Positions 7,429 through 17,380 of a DNA stretch of 64,000 bases are shown here, one piece after another. The stretch spans positions 62,001-126,000 of the forward strand of contig CAYJOD010000010.1 in NCBI GenBank assembly GCA_964371655.1. The letters run 5' to 3'. Numbering within the stretch: the stretch's first letter is position 1; the number at the start of each line of letters is the position of its first letter. The notes beneath the pieces were generated by a model. It saw only the letters and a program-made list of their open reading frames with translations, had not been told where the DNA came from and searched no databases. A program made the translations under genes and the position numbers. The DNA comes from CAZGSN01 sp964371655. Lineage in GTDB: Bacteria > Desulfobacterota > Binatia > HRBIN30.

Positions 7429-8491
7429 GGATGGCGTCGTACAGGCGCTCGAAGCTCTGCGCCATGGGCTTCAGGCCGAAGGCGTCGGCGCGCTCGCGGG
7501 CACCGGTCGCGAAGCGCCGCTGCATCGCCGCGTCGCCGAGCAGGGCGAGCGTATGGCGCACGAAAGCCGCGCCATCTCCCGCCGCAACGATGAAGCCGTC
7601 GATGCCGTCACGAATCACTTCGCGCGTACCACCGACATCGGTCGCAATCGTCGGCACGCCGCTCGCCAGCGCCTCGAGGACGGCGTTCGGCATTCCTTCC
7701 CAGCGCGAGGTTAGCCAGAACAACGTGGCTTGACGCAGGATCGCTTCGACGTCGCGGCGCTCCCCGGCAAACACGACGCGGTCACTGAGCCCGAGAGCCG
7801 CAGCCTGCTTTTCCAGCGCCGCACGCAAGGGACCGTCGCCGACGATCATGAACCGTGTCTGCGGCAGCACCTTGGCCACCTCGGCGGCGGCTTGCAGGAA
7901 CAGGGCTTGGTTTTTCTGCTGCACCAGGCGGCCGATATTGACGATGAGACTGCCTTTGCCGTTGTCCGCTCCCGGCGCAGCAGGACAGAAGCGCTGCGTG
8001 TCAATGCCGTTCGGGACGACGTGGATGCGTGCCCGCGGCGCCGCGTAATGGCGAACGATATACTCCTCAACGTCGCGCGAGTTCACGACCACGGCGCGAC
8101 TGCAGCGGAAGGCAATGCTGTTCACGACCTGGCTGGCGCGGCCCTGCACCTTGCAATTGCGCGCCGACGTAATCAACGGCCGGGTTCGCCCTAACAGGGT
8201 TGCCGCCGCAGAATAGCCGTTGGCGATGAAGAGCCAGGAATGGACGAGATCAATTCGGTGCTCCTGAATCATGCGCCCCAGCCGTAGCGAGCGTTGGATG
8301 CCGTGGCTGCCGACAAGATGCATGGGCACTCCCAGATGCTGCACGTCTTCGGCGAAGCGGCCGGTGTGATCGGCCAGGCAGTACACCGTTGGCGAAAAAC
8401 GCGAATCGAGGTGACGCAGCAGCTCGCACAACTGACCCTCGGCGCCACCGACGCTGAGCTGCCCGATCACGAAACCGACTCGAATTGCCAT
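7373..8491 (-). CDS. Family 4 glycosyltransferase
   Basis: This 372-residue GT-B enzyme opens with VGFVIGQLSVGGAEGQLCELLRHL. It has the C-terminal nucleotide-sugar site of GT4 enzymes: GSLIVNIGRLVQQKNQ, VGDGPLR, LTSRWEGMPNAVLEALASGVPTIATDVGGTREVI (the EX7E motif). It would transfer a sugar from a nucleotide donor in the cytoplasm. The last 17 residues (TPNLRTPEPHH and following) are low-complexity and translate a GGGGTTCT-type spacer repeat, so the original C-terminus was probably earlier. Its TAG stop is in frame with the next gene. Confidence 0.9.
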   Translation of the reverse strand: MAIRVGFVIGQLSVGGAEGQLCELLRHLDSRFSPTVYCLADHTGRFAEDVQHLGVPMHLVGSHGIQRSLRLGRMIQEHRIDLVHSWLFIANGYSAAATLLGRTRPLITSARNCKVQGRASQVVNSIAFRCSRAVVVNSRDVEEYIVRHYAAPRARIHVVPNGIDTQRFCPAAPGADNGKGSLIVNIGRLVQQKNQALFLQAAAEVAKVLPQTRFMIVGDGPLRAALEKQAAALGLSDRVVFAGERRDVEAILRQATLFWLTSRWEGMPNAVLEALASGVPTIATDVGGTREVIRDGIDGFIVAAGDGAAFVRHTLALLGDAAMQRRFATGARERADAFGLKPMAQSFERLYDAILTPNLRTPEPHHPRTPAP

Positions 8492-8583
8492 GAGCTACAG
8501 CGCCCCTCTCGCCACGCGAACGTGCGCGGCCTGGTGCGAAGCAAGCGCTCTCCGGCAAGCGTGGGGCATCGGCATGTAAGCCA

Positions 8584-10008
8584 TCAGGTGGCATCACTGC
8601 GACGGGAGAAGACTCGAACCACACCAAACTCCTGCGCCAGGTCGTAGTGCTGCCCGAGAACCTCCTGTAAGTCTTCCCACACTCCTTTCGGAAAGACGAC
8701 CAGACGTGGATCGCCGGCCACCAACAGGCGTTCGAGATCGTCGCGATGCAGGATGTGATAACGCTGGCGCTGCTCGGGCGTGAGCTTGTGCGAGAGGTTC
8801 GATTCCCAAAAGCCTACGCCGACGTAGCCGTCACGCCCGGCTAGGAATGGGTAGCCTTCCCACCACGAGAGGATGCGATCGTCCGGGCTGCTGCTGTCGC
8901 GTAGATACGACGCGACGGTCTGCACCGCGTCCGCGTCCCACAACCTCGCCTTCTCTGCGCGCAGCGAATCCTCCGGAGCCGCGCGTCGGGCCACGACGAA
9001 GCCGCCCGCGTAGAGCACAATCACGAGGGCAAGCACCGCCGGTTTCGCCATCAGCTTGGGAATCACCGGCGCCGACGCAATCAGCAAGAACGGAATGATC
9101 TGTACCATGTAGTCCAAGTACGTCGGAGTCGCCGCCAGGTACGCCACGGAAAGCGCGCCAACGCACGCGATGGCGGGTACCGACCACGCCGGCGCAACCA
9201 AGAAGCCACCGACCGCACCCATCCACAGCAGGGCGTTCTGTGGCAGGAACAACCACTTGGCCACCACGATGAGCTTTTGCGCGAGCACCGGGCCGGAAGC
9301 ATCGACCTGTCCGCGCATGAGGTGAAAGCCGAAGTTGCAGAACCAGAAATGCTGTGGGCTCTCGATCGCGGTCCATAGCCACGGCAGCGAGGCCAGTACG
9401 AGAGCGGCGCAAAAGGCGGCAAGGACACGCGGACCCCGTCGCCACGACCACAGCGCCAACACGACCACCGCGGCCAGCGCCGGCAGGCGCGTGCCCACTG
9501 CCAGGCCCGCGGCTAGTCCCGCCACGAATCCGGCCAGCCGGCGCGGTTTGCGTGGCAGTACGACGAGAGCGAACGCCAGCACCAGGCCGAGATTCGCGAG
9601 ACCATAGGTCTTCACAATCGACAGGTAGCTCAGAATCAGCGAGTGTCCGGCATACGCCAGCGCCACCAGCATTCCCGCCAGCGGTGACTTCGCCTGGCGC
9701 GCCACGATGACCGCCAGCAGGCCCGCCACCAGCGAGCCGAGCAAGACCCCAACCCAACGCATCGCCAGCAGTGAGGGCCCGGTGAACGCCATCGCCACCG
9801 CTTCCGCGTACGGCAAGTACGGCATCTGCGGGAAAAAGAAGTCGCGGTACAGGACGCGGCCATCGAGCACACGCAAGCCCGCCACCACGTAGAATCCCTC
9901 GTCGGCATTGATGCTGCGCTGAATCGCCAGCGCACCCAAGACGGAGATTTCGAGCAGGCAGGCAGCAGCGAACAACAGCAGCTCACGCTGCCGGGGTTGG
10001 ATCTTCAT
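8584..10008 (-). CDS. Multi-spanning glycosyltransferase-like membrane protein (PMT/ArnT type)
   Basis: The protein has about 474 residues and roughly ten hydrophobic helices. An acidic motif follows the first helix (INADEGFYVVAGLRVLDG), then YRDFFFPQMPYLPY. This is the layout of GT39/ArnT-like enzymes that use polyprenyl-phosphate sugars outside the membrane, where the DE pair is catalytic. A soluble C-terminal domain of about 130 residues follows. I chose ATG at 10008; a GTG at 10044 is also in frame. The substrate is unknown. Confidence 0.7.
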   Translation of the reverse strand: MKIQPRQRELLLFAAACLLEISVLGALAIQRSINADEGFYVVAGLRVLDGRVLYRDFFFPQMPYLPYAEAVAMAFTGPSLLAMRWVGVLLGSLVAGLLAVIVARQAKSPLAGMLVALAYAGHSLILSYLSIVKTYGLANLGLVLAFALVVLPRKPRRLAGFVAGLAAGLAVGTRLPALAAVVVLALWSWRRGPRVLAAFCAALVLASLPWLWTAIESPQHFWFCNFGFHLMRGQVDASGPVLAQKLIVVAKWLFLPQNALLWMGAVGGFLVAPAWSVPAIACVGALSVAYLAATPTYLDYMVQIIPFLLIASAPVIPKLMAKPAVLALVIVLYAGGFVVARRAAPEDSLRAEKARLWDADAVQTVASYLRDSSSPDDRILSWWEGYPFLAGRDGYVGVGFWESNLSHKLTPEQRQRYHILHRDDLERLLVAGDPRLVVFPKGVWEDLQEVLGQHYDLAQEFGVVRVFSRRSDAT

Positions 10009-10040
10009 ATGTGGCTTCAGAATCCCAGAGAAGTCACTCA

Positions 10041-10384
10041 CCACGGAGACACGGAGGCACGGAGATCACCAAGCGCGACGTTGTGCTTCTCCGACGACAA
10101 GTCGAAATCGCGGACGCCAACACCTCGCACCGGCGCATTCAGAGGCTTGACCCGGGTGTCCTGCACAGGGGTCTTCTCCGGCTTTCCACATAGATTCGGC
10201 CGTGGGACGATCTGTGGACACGATAAGTTGTGGAGTGCGGTGGCTTGCCACCGCTTTGTCCGATTCGGCGCCGTGAGCCGTGGGGGTGCCAGAAAAGCGG
10301 GAGCAAGCTCCCGCACTCCAAAGCGCCCACTACGAATTTATGTGCAAAGCCGTCTTCTCCGTACCTCCGTGCCTCCGTGGTGAA
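10041..10384. repeat. Inverted pair CCACGGAG...CTCCGTGG enclosing another palindrome
   Basis: The 396-bp spacer has no gene. Its outer arms are CCACGGAGACACGGAGGCAC (10041-10060) and CTCCGTACCTCCGTGCCTCC (10358-10377), which pair over about 20 bp with few mismatches. The next entry lies between them. The arms match a text that recurs in intergenic regions of many environmental bacteria. The remaining interior (10085-10230) shows nothing recognisable. Confidence 0.75.
10232..10319. repeat. 88-bp element bounded by GGAGTGCGG / CCGCACTCC
   Basis: Nine-base perfect terminal inverted repeats (10232-10240 and 10311-10319) enclose two further hairpins: GGTGGCTTGCCACC at the left and GGGAGCAAGCTCCC at the right, each followed or preceded by the GCTTT/AAAGC text. 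A second copy lies at 23631-23721. The element is nested inside the CCACGGAG pair. Confidence 0.8.
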
Positions 10385-10404
10385 TCTTCGGCGAGGGCCA
10401 GTCG

Positions 10405-11544
10405 CTAGCGCGCCAAGCCGCGCGCCTTGAGCTCGGCCGCGGCCTGCTCGAAGCGGTCTTCCGCCTTCTGCTCCGCGACCCAACCGATGAGGTCGTCGAT
10501 CCCGTCCTCGAGCCTCACTTTCGGCTCATACCCAAGGCGCTCGCGAATCTTGCTGATGTCGGCGACGCAATGGCGAATGTCGCCCTCGCGGAACTTGTGC
10601 TCAACCTGCGCCGCGATTTCGATGCGCATCTTCTCCGCCAGCGTATGGGCGATCTGCAACACCGAGGTGGCGCGACCGGTGCCGACGTTGAACACCTCGA
10701 AGTTTGCCGCGTCTTTCTGCAGCGCCAACAGATTGGCCTGCACAATATCGCTGACGTGCACAAAGTCGCGCGACTGCTCGCCATCCTCGAACACAACCGG
10801 CGGGCGGCGGTTGAGAAGACGCGCCGAGAAGATCGCCGCCACCCCGGTGTACGGATTGTTGAGCGCCTGCCGTGGGCCGTAGATATTGAAGAAACGCAGC
10901 GCCACGGTCGGGATTCCGTAAGCCCGGCCGATCGCCAGACTCATCTCCTCCTGATCGCGTTTGGTGACCGCGTAGATCGAGGTCGGCAGCAGCGGCTTCG
11001 ATTCGGGTGTCGGTTTGGCGAGCGCCGGGCGATCGCATTTGGGGCAGCGCGCCTCCCACTCCCCGCTCTGCATTTGCGCCAGCGAACGCAGCGTCGGGTA
11101 CACTTCGCCGCACACCGGGCAATCGCAGGCGCCCTCGCCGTAGAGCGACATCGAGGAGGCGACGACGAGCTTCTTGATCGAGTGCTTGCGCGCCGCCAGC
11201 ACTTCGAGGAGGACCGCGGTACCGACGCTGTTATGATCGACGAACTTGACGATCTCGTACATCGACTGGCCAACCCCGACCTGGGCGGCGAAATGGACAA
11301 TGGCATCCATCCCCTTGAGCGCCGCTTCGACTTGCGCGGCGTTGCGGATGTCACCCCACACCAGCTCGACGCCCTTTACGAAGCTGCCGCTCGGCGTCAT
11401 CAGGGCGCGCAGGTTCTCGACGCCACCGCCGTGCACCTGCGGTTCGAGGTTGTCGAAGATACGAACGTCGTAGCCATCGCGATGCAACGCTTCGACGAGG
11501 AACGACCCAACAAACCCGGCTCCGCCGGTGACAAGGACTCGCAT
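10405..11544 (-). CDS. NAD-dependent sugar epimerase with CxxC insertion (dTDP-L-rhamnose 4-epimerase-like)
   Basis: This is an extended SDR of 379 residues. It has GGAGFVGSF near the N-terminus, SSMSLYGEGA, and a catalytic Tyr-Lys pair in SIYAVTKRD. Between these is an insertion of about 45 residues with two CxxC pairs (CPVC and CPKC), probably binding zinc. An insert at this site is characteristic of the WbiB-type dTDP-L-rhamnose 4-epimerases, which form dTDP-6-deoxy-L-talose. The neighbouring rml genes agree with a dTDP-deoxysugar substrate. Assignment to the family is secure; the substrate is inferred. Confidence 0.75.
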   Translation of the reverse strand: MRVLVTGGAGFVGSFLVEALHRDGYDVRIFDNLEPQVHGGGVENLRALMTPSGSFVKGVELVWGDIRNAAQVEAALKGMDAIVHFAAQVGVGQSMYEIVKFVDHNSVGTAVLLEVLAARKHSIKKLVVASSMSLYGEGACDCPVCGEVYPTLRSLAQMQSGEWEARCPKCDRPALAKPTPESKPLLPTSIYAVTKRDQEEMSLAIGRAYGIPTVALRFFNIYGPRQALNNPYTGVAAIFSARLLNRRPPVVFEDGEQSRDFVHVSDIVQANLLALQKDAANFEVFNVGTGRATSVLQIAHTLAEKMRIEIAAQVEHKFREGDIRHCVADISKIRERLGYEPKVRLEDGIDDLIGWVAEQKAEDRFEQAAAELKARGLAR

Positions 11545-11573
11545 CAGAGATTTGGCTCCATTCTCTCCTCAGC

Positions 11574-11742
11574 CTCAGCCGGCTTTGCCCAATAATTCGG
11601 TTCCGGGTTCGGAGTTCCGCCTTTAGGCGGTCTCAGCGGAATGCCAGCATTCCAGTTGGCGCCGCCTAAAGGCGGAACTCCAAACGGTCCGCGTGTTGCT
11701 TGCACACGGGCCGACGAATTGTTGGGCAAAGCCGCCTCAGCC
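11574..11742. repeat. Nested double palindrome
   Basis: An inner hairpin at 11611-11681 has perfect 20-bp arms (GGAGTTCCGCCTTTAGGCGG and CCGCCTAAAGGCGGAACTCC). Around it lies an outer pair, GGCTTTGCCCAATAATTCG (11581-11599) and CGAATTGTTGGGCAAAGCC (11714-11732). Beyond these, CTCAGCC motifs recur on both sides. The whole fills the 262-bp spacer between rmlC and the epimerase, and no gene is present. Confidence 0.85.
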
Positions 11743-11806
11743 TATGCCTTGCCTGTGCCTTTCGCCGGCTGAAGCTGAAGGCAAAGGCTGAGGCAACGAC
11801 TCAGGC

Positions 11807-12361
11807 TTAGGGGGCATCGAACCGCGGCAGCAGGTCGTGCAGCTCGTCGAGGCGCTTGGCTTTAACGTCTTTGTCCGAAAGAACCGGACTCGCCGTCGGC
11901 CAGCTGATGCCGATGGTCGGATCGTTCCAGAGCAGGTGCAGCTCGTCTTCCGGATGGTAGTAGTCGGTACATTTATATTCGACATCGGCCATTTCACTGA
12001 GCACACAGAAGCCATGCGCAAAAGCCGGCGGCACATAGAGCTGCCGAAAGTTCTCCTCCGAAAGCTCAACCCCCACCCACTTCGCAAACGTCGGCGAGCC
12101 GACGCGGATGTCGACCGCCACATCGAAGACGGCGCCATGAACCACACGTACCAACTTGCCTTGCGCGTAGCGCCGCTGAGCATGCAAACCGCGCAGCGTT
12201 CCGCGCGCCGAGTGCGACTGGTTGTCCTGCACGAACCGCGGTGCTTGCAACGCGTCATAACGCTCGGCGTTGAAGGTCTCGAGAAAGAAGCCGCGCGCAT
12301 CGCGATAGACATCCGGCTCGACGACGATGACGCCCGGTAGGTCGGTCGGAAGCAAGCGCAT
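11807..12361 (-). CDS. rfbC: dTDP-4-dehydrorhamnose 3,5-epimerase
   Basis: This cupin-fold enzyme of 184 residues shows GVIVVEPDVYRDARGFFLETF, the catalytic-histidine segment TLRGLHAQ, the VHGAVFDVAVDIR strand, and VPPAFAHGFCVLSE followed by the CTDYYHPEDE block. It acts third in dTDP-L-rhamnose synthesis. The start ATG at 12361 lies 5 bp after the rfbA stop, so the two are tightly coupled. The open frame extends upstream only by reading through rfbA. Confidence 0.93.
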   Translation of the reverse strand: MRLLPTDLPGVIVVEPDVYRDARGFFLETFNAERYDALQAPRFVQDNQSHSARGTLRGLHAQRRYAQGKLVRVVHGAVFDVAVDIRVGSPTFAKWVGVELSEENFRQLYVPPAFAHGFCVLSEMADVEYKCTDYYHPEDELHLLWNDPTIGISWPTASPVLSDKDVKAKRLDELHDLLPRFDAP

Positions 12362-12366
12362 CGGAG

Positions 12367-13239
12367 TCACCGCTCCTGGCCGAGCATGTCGAGCAGGTAC
12401 TGCCCGTACGCACTGTTCTTCATCGCACCGGCAAGTCGCGACACTTGCTCGGCGGTGATGTATTCCATGCGAAAGGCGATCTCCTCGAGGCACGCCACCT
12501 TCAACCCCTGCCGCTCCTCGATCGCTTGAATGAAGTTGGTTGCCTGCACCAGCGACTCGTGGGTGCCGGTATCGAGCCAGGCAATGCCGCGGCCGAGACG
12601 CTCGACGTGTAGGTTGTTGCGATCGAGATAGGCGCGATTGACGTCGGTAATTTCCAACTCACCGCGATGCGACGGCTGCAGATGGGCGGCGATGTCGACC
12701 ACCTGGTTGTCGTAGAAGTAAAGACCGGTAACCGCATACGAAGAACGCGGTTGCTGCGGCTTCTCCTCGATCGAGATGACGCGGTCGCCGGCATCGAACT
12801 CCACGACTCCGTAACGCTCGGGCTCGCGCACCTGATAGCCGAACACCGTAGCCCCGGAGCTGCGTTGCGCCGCTCGACGCAGGTAATCGGTGAAGCCGTG
12901 TCCGTAGAAGATGTTGTCGCCGAGCGCCAAGGCGACGCGTGACGAGCCGACGAAGTCGGAACCGATCAGAAACGCCTGGGCGATGCCTTCGGGTCGTGCC
13001 TGCTGCGCATACGAGATCTGCAGGCCGATCTCGCTGCCGTCGCCGAGCAGACGCTTGAACGCATCTTGCTCATGCGGCGTGGTGATGATCAGGACCTCGC
13101 GAATCCCCGCTAGCATCAGCGACGACAACGGGTAGTAAATCATCGGCTTGTCGTAGATCGGAATAAGCTGCTTGCTCACCGCGCGGGTCAGCGGGTACAG
13201 ACGTGTCCCCGAACCTCCAGCCAAAATAATCCCCTTCAC
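12367..13239 (-). CDS. rfbA: Glucose-1-phosphate thymidylyltransferase
   Basis: The enzyme makes dTDP-glucose from dTTP and glucose-1-phosphate. The N-terminus KGIILAGGSGTRLYPLT carries the nucleotide-binding signature, followed by SKQLIPIYDKPMIYYPLS, LALGDNIFYGHG and EEKPQQPRSSYAVTGLYFYDN. All are diagnostic of RmlA, and 290 residues is the standard length. It lies just upstream of rfbC. rfbB is the next gene upstream, separated by a 196-bp spacer with an inverted repeat. Confidence 0.95.
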   Translation of the reverse strand: MKGIILAGGSGTRLYPLTRAVSKQLIPIYDKPMIYYPLSSLMLAGIREVLIITTPHEQDAFKRLLGDGSEIGLQISYAQQARPEGIAQAFLIGSDFVGSSRVALALGDNIFYGHGFTDYLRRAAQRSSGATVFGYQVREPERYGVVEFDAGDRVISIEEKPQQPRSSYAVTGLYFYDNQVVDIAAHLQPSHRGELEITDVNRAYLDRNNLHVERLGRGIAWLDTGTHESLVQATNFIQAIEERQGLKVACLEEIAFRMEYITAEQVSRLAGAMKNSAYGQYLLDMLGQER

Positions 13240-13311
13240 GACAGAGCCTCCGTTACATGTGCGCGAGCCAAGCCGCCCGCTTTGCCAACTCTTAAGGTTA
13301 CCGGCTTCTTC

Positions 13312-13413
13312 CTAGCGGAGAGACGCGGCGCCACGGTAGATGCCATCCGATCCTCCACCAGCAGATGCGCTCAGCGTTGGTCTCTCCGCGTCTCCGCGTC
13401 TCTGCGGTGAAAA
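13312..13413. repeat. Inverted pair CGGAGAGACGCGG / CCGCGTCTCCGCGTCTCTGCGG
   Basis: The left arm CTAGCGGAGAGACGCGG (13312-13328) pairs with the right arm within 13381-13413, which contains CTCCGCGTCTCTGCGGTGAA. The same text flanks the spacer at 41511-41661. It fills the rfbB-rfbA gap and holds no gene. Confidence 0.7.
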
Positions 13414-13435
13414 TCCTTCCGCCACTGGGGCCGCT

Positions 13436-14529
<1,094 letters not shown>

Positions 14530-14542
<13 letters not shown>

Positions 14543-15357
14543 GCGCCCTCCGTCGTTTCCGACGCGGATTTGGACTTGAGCTCGCTGTAGCGATTGCCGA
14601 GGCTCTGGAACTGGCGCTGATTCCACCAACCCTGCTTGTGCGCGACGTAGCGCGCCATCAACCACAGGATCCCGAGACCGTAGCGACTGCTGGCGATGAA
14701 GCTCGCGGAGGATGCTTCCGGGAAGTAGCGTGTTGGCACCGCCACTTCCGCGATGCGCAGGCCGGCGGTCACGATCTGCGCCGCGATCTCCTGGTCGAAA
14801 ATGAACTGATCGTCGTTGAAACGGAAGTTGACGACCTCGAGAACCTCGCGCGTATAGGCACGATATCCGGTATGGTATTCGGAAAGGTGCAGTCCGAAGA
14901 CCTTGTTCTCCACCCAGGTCAGGAAGCGATTGGCGATGAACTTCCACCACGGCATCCCGTCGCGCAGCGCCGAACCGCTCTTCAAGCGCGAACCGAACAC
15001 CACGTCGGCCTCGCCACGCTGCAGCGGCGCCACGATCTCGGGCAACAGACGCGGATCATACTGATAGTCCGGGTGCACCATCACGACGATATCGGCACCG
15101 GCGCGCAAGGCCTCGGCGTAACACGTCTTCTGATTCGCTCCGTAACCGTAGTTGCGATCGTGCACGAACAACTTGAGGTGCAGCCGCTGGGCGACTTCGA
15201 CGGTGTCATCGCGGCTGCCGTCGTCGACGAGGATGACCATGTCCACCTTATCGTGCGGCAGCTCCATGTACGTCATGTGCAGGGTACGGCCCGCATTGTA
15301 GGCGGGCATCACCACCACGACCCGCGGCCGGCTCTTGTCCTCGGCGCTTTGAAGCAT
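14530..15357 (-). CDS. Family 2 glycosyltransferase, dolichyl-phosphate-mannose-synthase-like
   Basis: The 275-residue GT-A enzyme shows VVVMPAYNAGRTL, ILVDDGSRDDTVEVA, NYGYGANQKTC, MVHPDYQYDP (DxD region) and FDQEIAAQIVTAGLRIAEVAVPTRYFPEASS. This pattern fits polyprenyl-phosphate hexose synthases or related soluble transferases. There are no clear membrane helices at the C-terminus. It overlaps rfbB, and a 284-bp spacer separates it from the MBOAT gene. Confidence 0.88.
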
Positions 15358-15641
15358 GTTAGGAGGGACCTCTTCTATCGTTTACTAGGATGATGGACCG
15401 AACGTTATCTGAGCACGACAGGCGTTATTCAGCAAGCAACGAAGCAGCGGCCGCGAGCAAGGCGGGCGGGCCGCCCGCGCTCCCGGCGATAATTTTCCGC
15501 TAGGGGCGTCAGTGTAATACAAGCGCGGACGGCTCGTCCGCCAGGCGGTGCAAATGAGCTATTCATGGGGCTCCAACCCTCCGCGACTGACCTTGCCGTC
15601 GCCCTGCACAGACGGATGGCTCATGACAGCCGCCCACGCCC
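15358..15641. repeat. Gene-free spacer with GC-rich repeat text
   Basis: The 284-bp gap holds GCGGGCGGGCCGCCCGC (within 15460-15480) and a CGCGGACGGCTCGTCCGC hairpin (15523-15540). I see no ORF with a ribosome binding site. It is the upstream region of the glycosyltransferase gene, and no promoter stands out. Confidence 0.5.
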
Positions 15642-17051
15642 TCAGAACTGGAAGTAGATGAACGGAATATCCCTGCCTCCGTAGAGGATCATGGCCAAGC
15701 ACAGGGCCGCGTACACGGGCGACTGCAACCACCACGGCGCGCGCAGGAACACGGTGTGATCGTCGGCGGCGTTCTGCGGTATGTCGAGCAACAACACCGC
15801 CGCCGCGACCAGCAGCGGCAGCGGACCCACCGCGCTCAGATGGTTGAATCGACAGATCCCGGCGATGAATTGGAAAGCGACGGCGAAGCTCGGGGCGCGG
15901 AAGAAGATCCAGGCGAACGTCGCCAGGTGAAAGGTCAACACCGTGAGAACGACGCGGCGCAGCGCGGCCACAAGCGGATGGCGCGGTACGCTCGCCGCAC
16001 CGTGCCCGACGCCCAGCATGCGCTCCACCGCCAGGTAGAGCCCGTGCAACCCGCCCCAGGCAACGAACGTCCAGTTGGCGCCGTGCCAGAGACCGCCGAT
16101 GAGCATCGTCAGCATCAGGTTGCGGTAGGTCTTCCACTGCCCGAAGCGGTTGCCGCCGAGCGTGATGTAGAGATAGTCGCGCAGCCAGTGCGACAAGGAG
16201 ATGTGCCAGCGCCGCCAAAACTCGGTGATCGACTGCGACAGATACGGTTGATTGAAGTTGAGGCAGAGCTCGACACCGAACAGCCGGCTGACGCCACGTG
16301 CCATGTCGCTGTAGCCGGAGAAATCGCAGTAGATCTGGAACGTGAAGAAGTAGGCGCCGCGTAACAGTATACCGGCGGAGAGTCCGCCGGGGTGCGAAAA
16401 GACGCGCTCCACCTCGGGTGCGAGCATGTCGGCGATCAGCACCTTCTTGGTGAGGCCGAGCAAGATCAGCATGAGCGCGCCACTGATGCTCTCGGCGGTA
16501 ACCTTCGCCGGCTGCACCAGCTGGTGCAGGAGATCCGCCTTGCGCGAGATCGGGCCGGCAACGAGCTGCGGGAAGTAGGCCACGAACAGCGCGAAGTCCC
16601 AGAAGCTTTGCGTCGCTTGCGTGCGCCGGCGGTAGACGTCGATCGTGTACGACATCGACTGGAACGTGTAGAACGACACGCCCACCGGCAAGATGATGGC
16701 CAACGTCGGCGCGTGCGCCGCGACCCCGAGGCTCCCCAGCAGAGTGATCGCCGAGGCGACGAAGAAGTTGTAGTACTTGAAGAAGCCCAGCACGCCGAGA
16801 TTCGCCGCCAGACTGAGCAGCAGGATGCGCTTGCGCACCGGCTCGTCCTCGGTCGCGCCGATCTTCTTACCCACCCAAAAGTCGATGATGGTGGTGACGA
16901 TCAGCAGGCCGAGGAAACGCCAGTCCCAGCAGCCATAGAAGAAGTAGCTTGCCAGCAGGAGGAAGCCGTTGCGCCAGCGCTGCGGCAGCAACGCGATCGT
17001 CAACAGCACGACCGGCAGGAAGATCAGAAAGGAGAGCGAGTTAAAAAGCAT
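15642..17051 (-). CDS. MBOAT family O-acyltransferase (AlgI-like)
   Basis: This 469-residue integral membrane protein has about ten hydrophobic segments. It carries the MBOAT signatures FQSMSYTIDVYRR, LVAGPISRK, FQIYCDFSGYSDMARG, FNQPYLSQSITEFWRRWHISLSHWLRDYLYI and GGLWHGANWTFVAWGGLHG, which contains the catalytic histidine. AlgI-type members pass acyl groups, usually acetyl, across the membrane to a periplasmic SGNH partner that acylates polysaccharide. The SGNH-like protein encoded just upstream is the natural partner. The two genes are separated by a palindromic element. Confidence 0.93.
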   Translation of the reverse strand: MLFNSLSFLIFLPVVLLTIALLPQRWRNGFLLLASYFFYGCWDWRFLGLLIVTTIIDFWVGKKIGATEDEPVRKRILLLSLAANLGVLGFFKYYNFFVASAITLLGSLGVAAHAPTLAIILPVGVSFYTFQSMSYTIDVYRRRTQATQSFWDFALFVAYFPQLVAGPISRKADLLHQLVQPAKVTAESISGALMLILLGLTKKVLIADMLAPEVERVFSHPGGLSAGILLRGAYFFTFQIYCDFSGYSDMARGVSRLFGVELCLNFNQPYLSQSITEFWRRWHISLSHWLRDYLYITLGGNRFGQWKTYRNLMLTMLIGGLWHGANWTFVAWGGLHGLYLAVERMLGVGHGAASVPRHPLVAALRRVVLTVLTFHLATFAWIFFRAPSFAVAFQFIAGICRFNHLSAVGPLPLLVAAAVLLLDIPQNAADDHTVFLRAPWWLQSPVYAALCLAMILYGGRDIPFIYFQF

Positions 17052-17113
17052 GGAAAGGTACTATCCTGACACTGAAATTCGAGACGGTCATGGAAGGTGC
17101 CGGACTGGAAGAG

Positions 17114-17327
17114 CCCTCACCCCAACCCTCTCGCAGCGGAGACTGTCGATCTTCTCGCAAACACGCCCTTCGAGACGCCGCCAAAAGATGGCGGCTCCTC
17201 AGGGCGAACGGAAGCTGGTTTGATTTCATTGAGCACTTGTCCGTTCGTGCTCAGGAGGCCCCTTCTTCTGGGGCCGTCTCGAAGCACGATTCCGAATTTA
17301 TCGACAGTCTCCCCCTGGGAGAGGAGC
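17114..17327. repeat. CCCTCACCCC...GGGAGAGG palindrome interrupted by an element
   Basis: The left host arm CCCTCACCCCAACCCTCTC (17114-17132) and the right host arm CCTGGGAGAGG (17313-17323) belong to a palindrome seen uninterrupted elsewhere (for example 28170-28214). Here they are separated by the GAGACTGTCGAT element. The 329-bp spacer contains no gene. Confidence 0.7.
17139..17311. mobile_element. Small element bounded by GAGACTGTCGAT / ATCGACAGTCTC, copy 1
   Basis: The element is 173 bp with 12-bp perfect terminal inverted repeats at 17139-17150 and 17300-17311. The left end continues CTTCTC and the right end, read inward, continues AAATTCG, as in copy 2. The interior has its own hairpins: CTTCGAGAC...GTCTCGAAG, and CAGGGCGAACGG pairing with CCGTTCGTGCTCAG. 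It encodes no protein, so movement would need a transposase supplied in trans. Other copies are at 32444-32604 and 43963-44093. Confidence 0.7.
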
Positions 17328-17380
17328 GATCGCCGCTGCTCCGACACACCATTTCTCTCGCGCATTTCCGACACCGGACA

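Noticed and set aside
7330..8491. A single fused two-domain glycosyltransferase
   Set aside because: A TAG separates the domains. Without evidence of readthrough I kept two genes and reported the junction as a finding.
14543..14950. Upstream extension of rfbB by 136 codons
   Set aside because: The extension lies within the glycosyltransferase gene in another frame and lacks dehydratase features. A GTG with a strong ribosome binding site at 14542 fits the family start.
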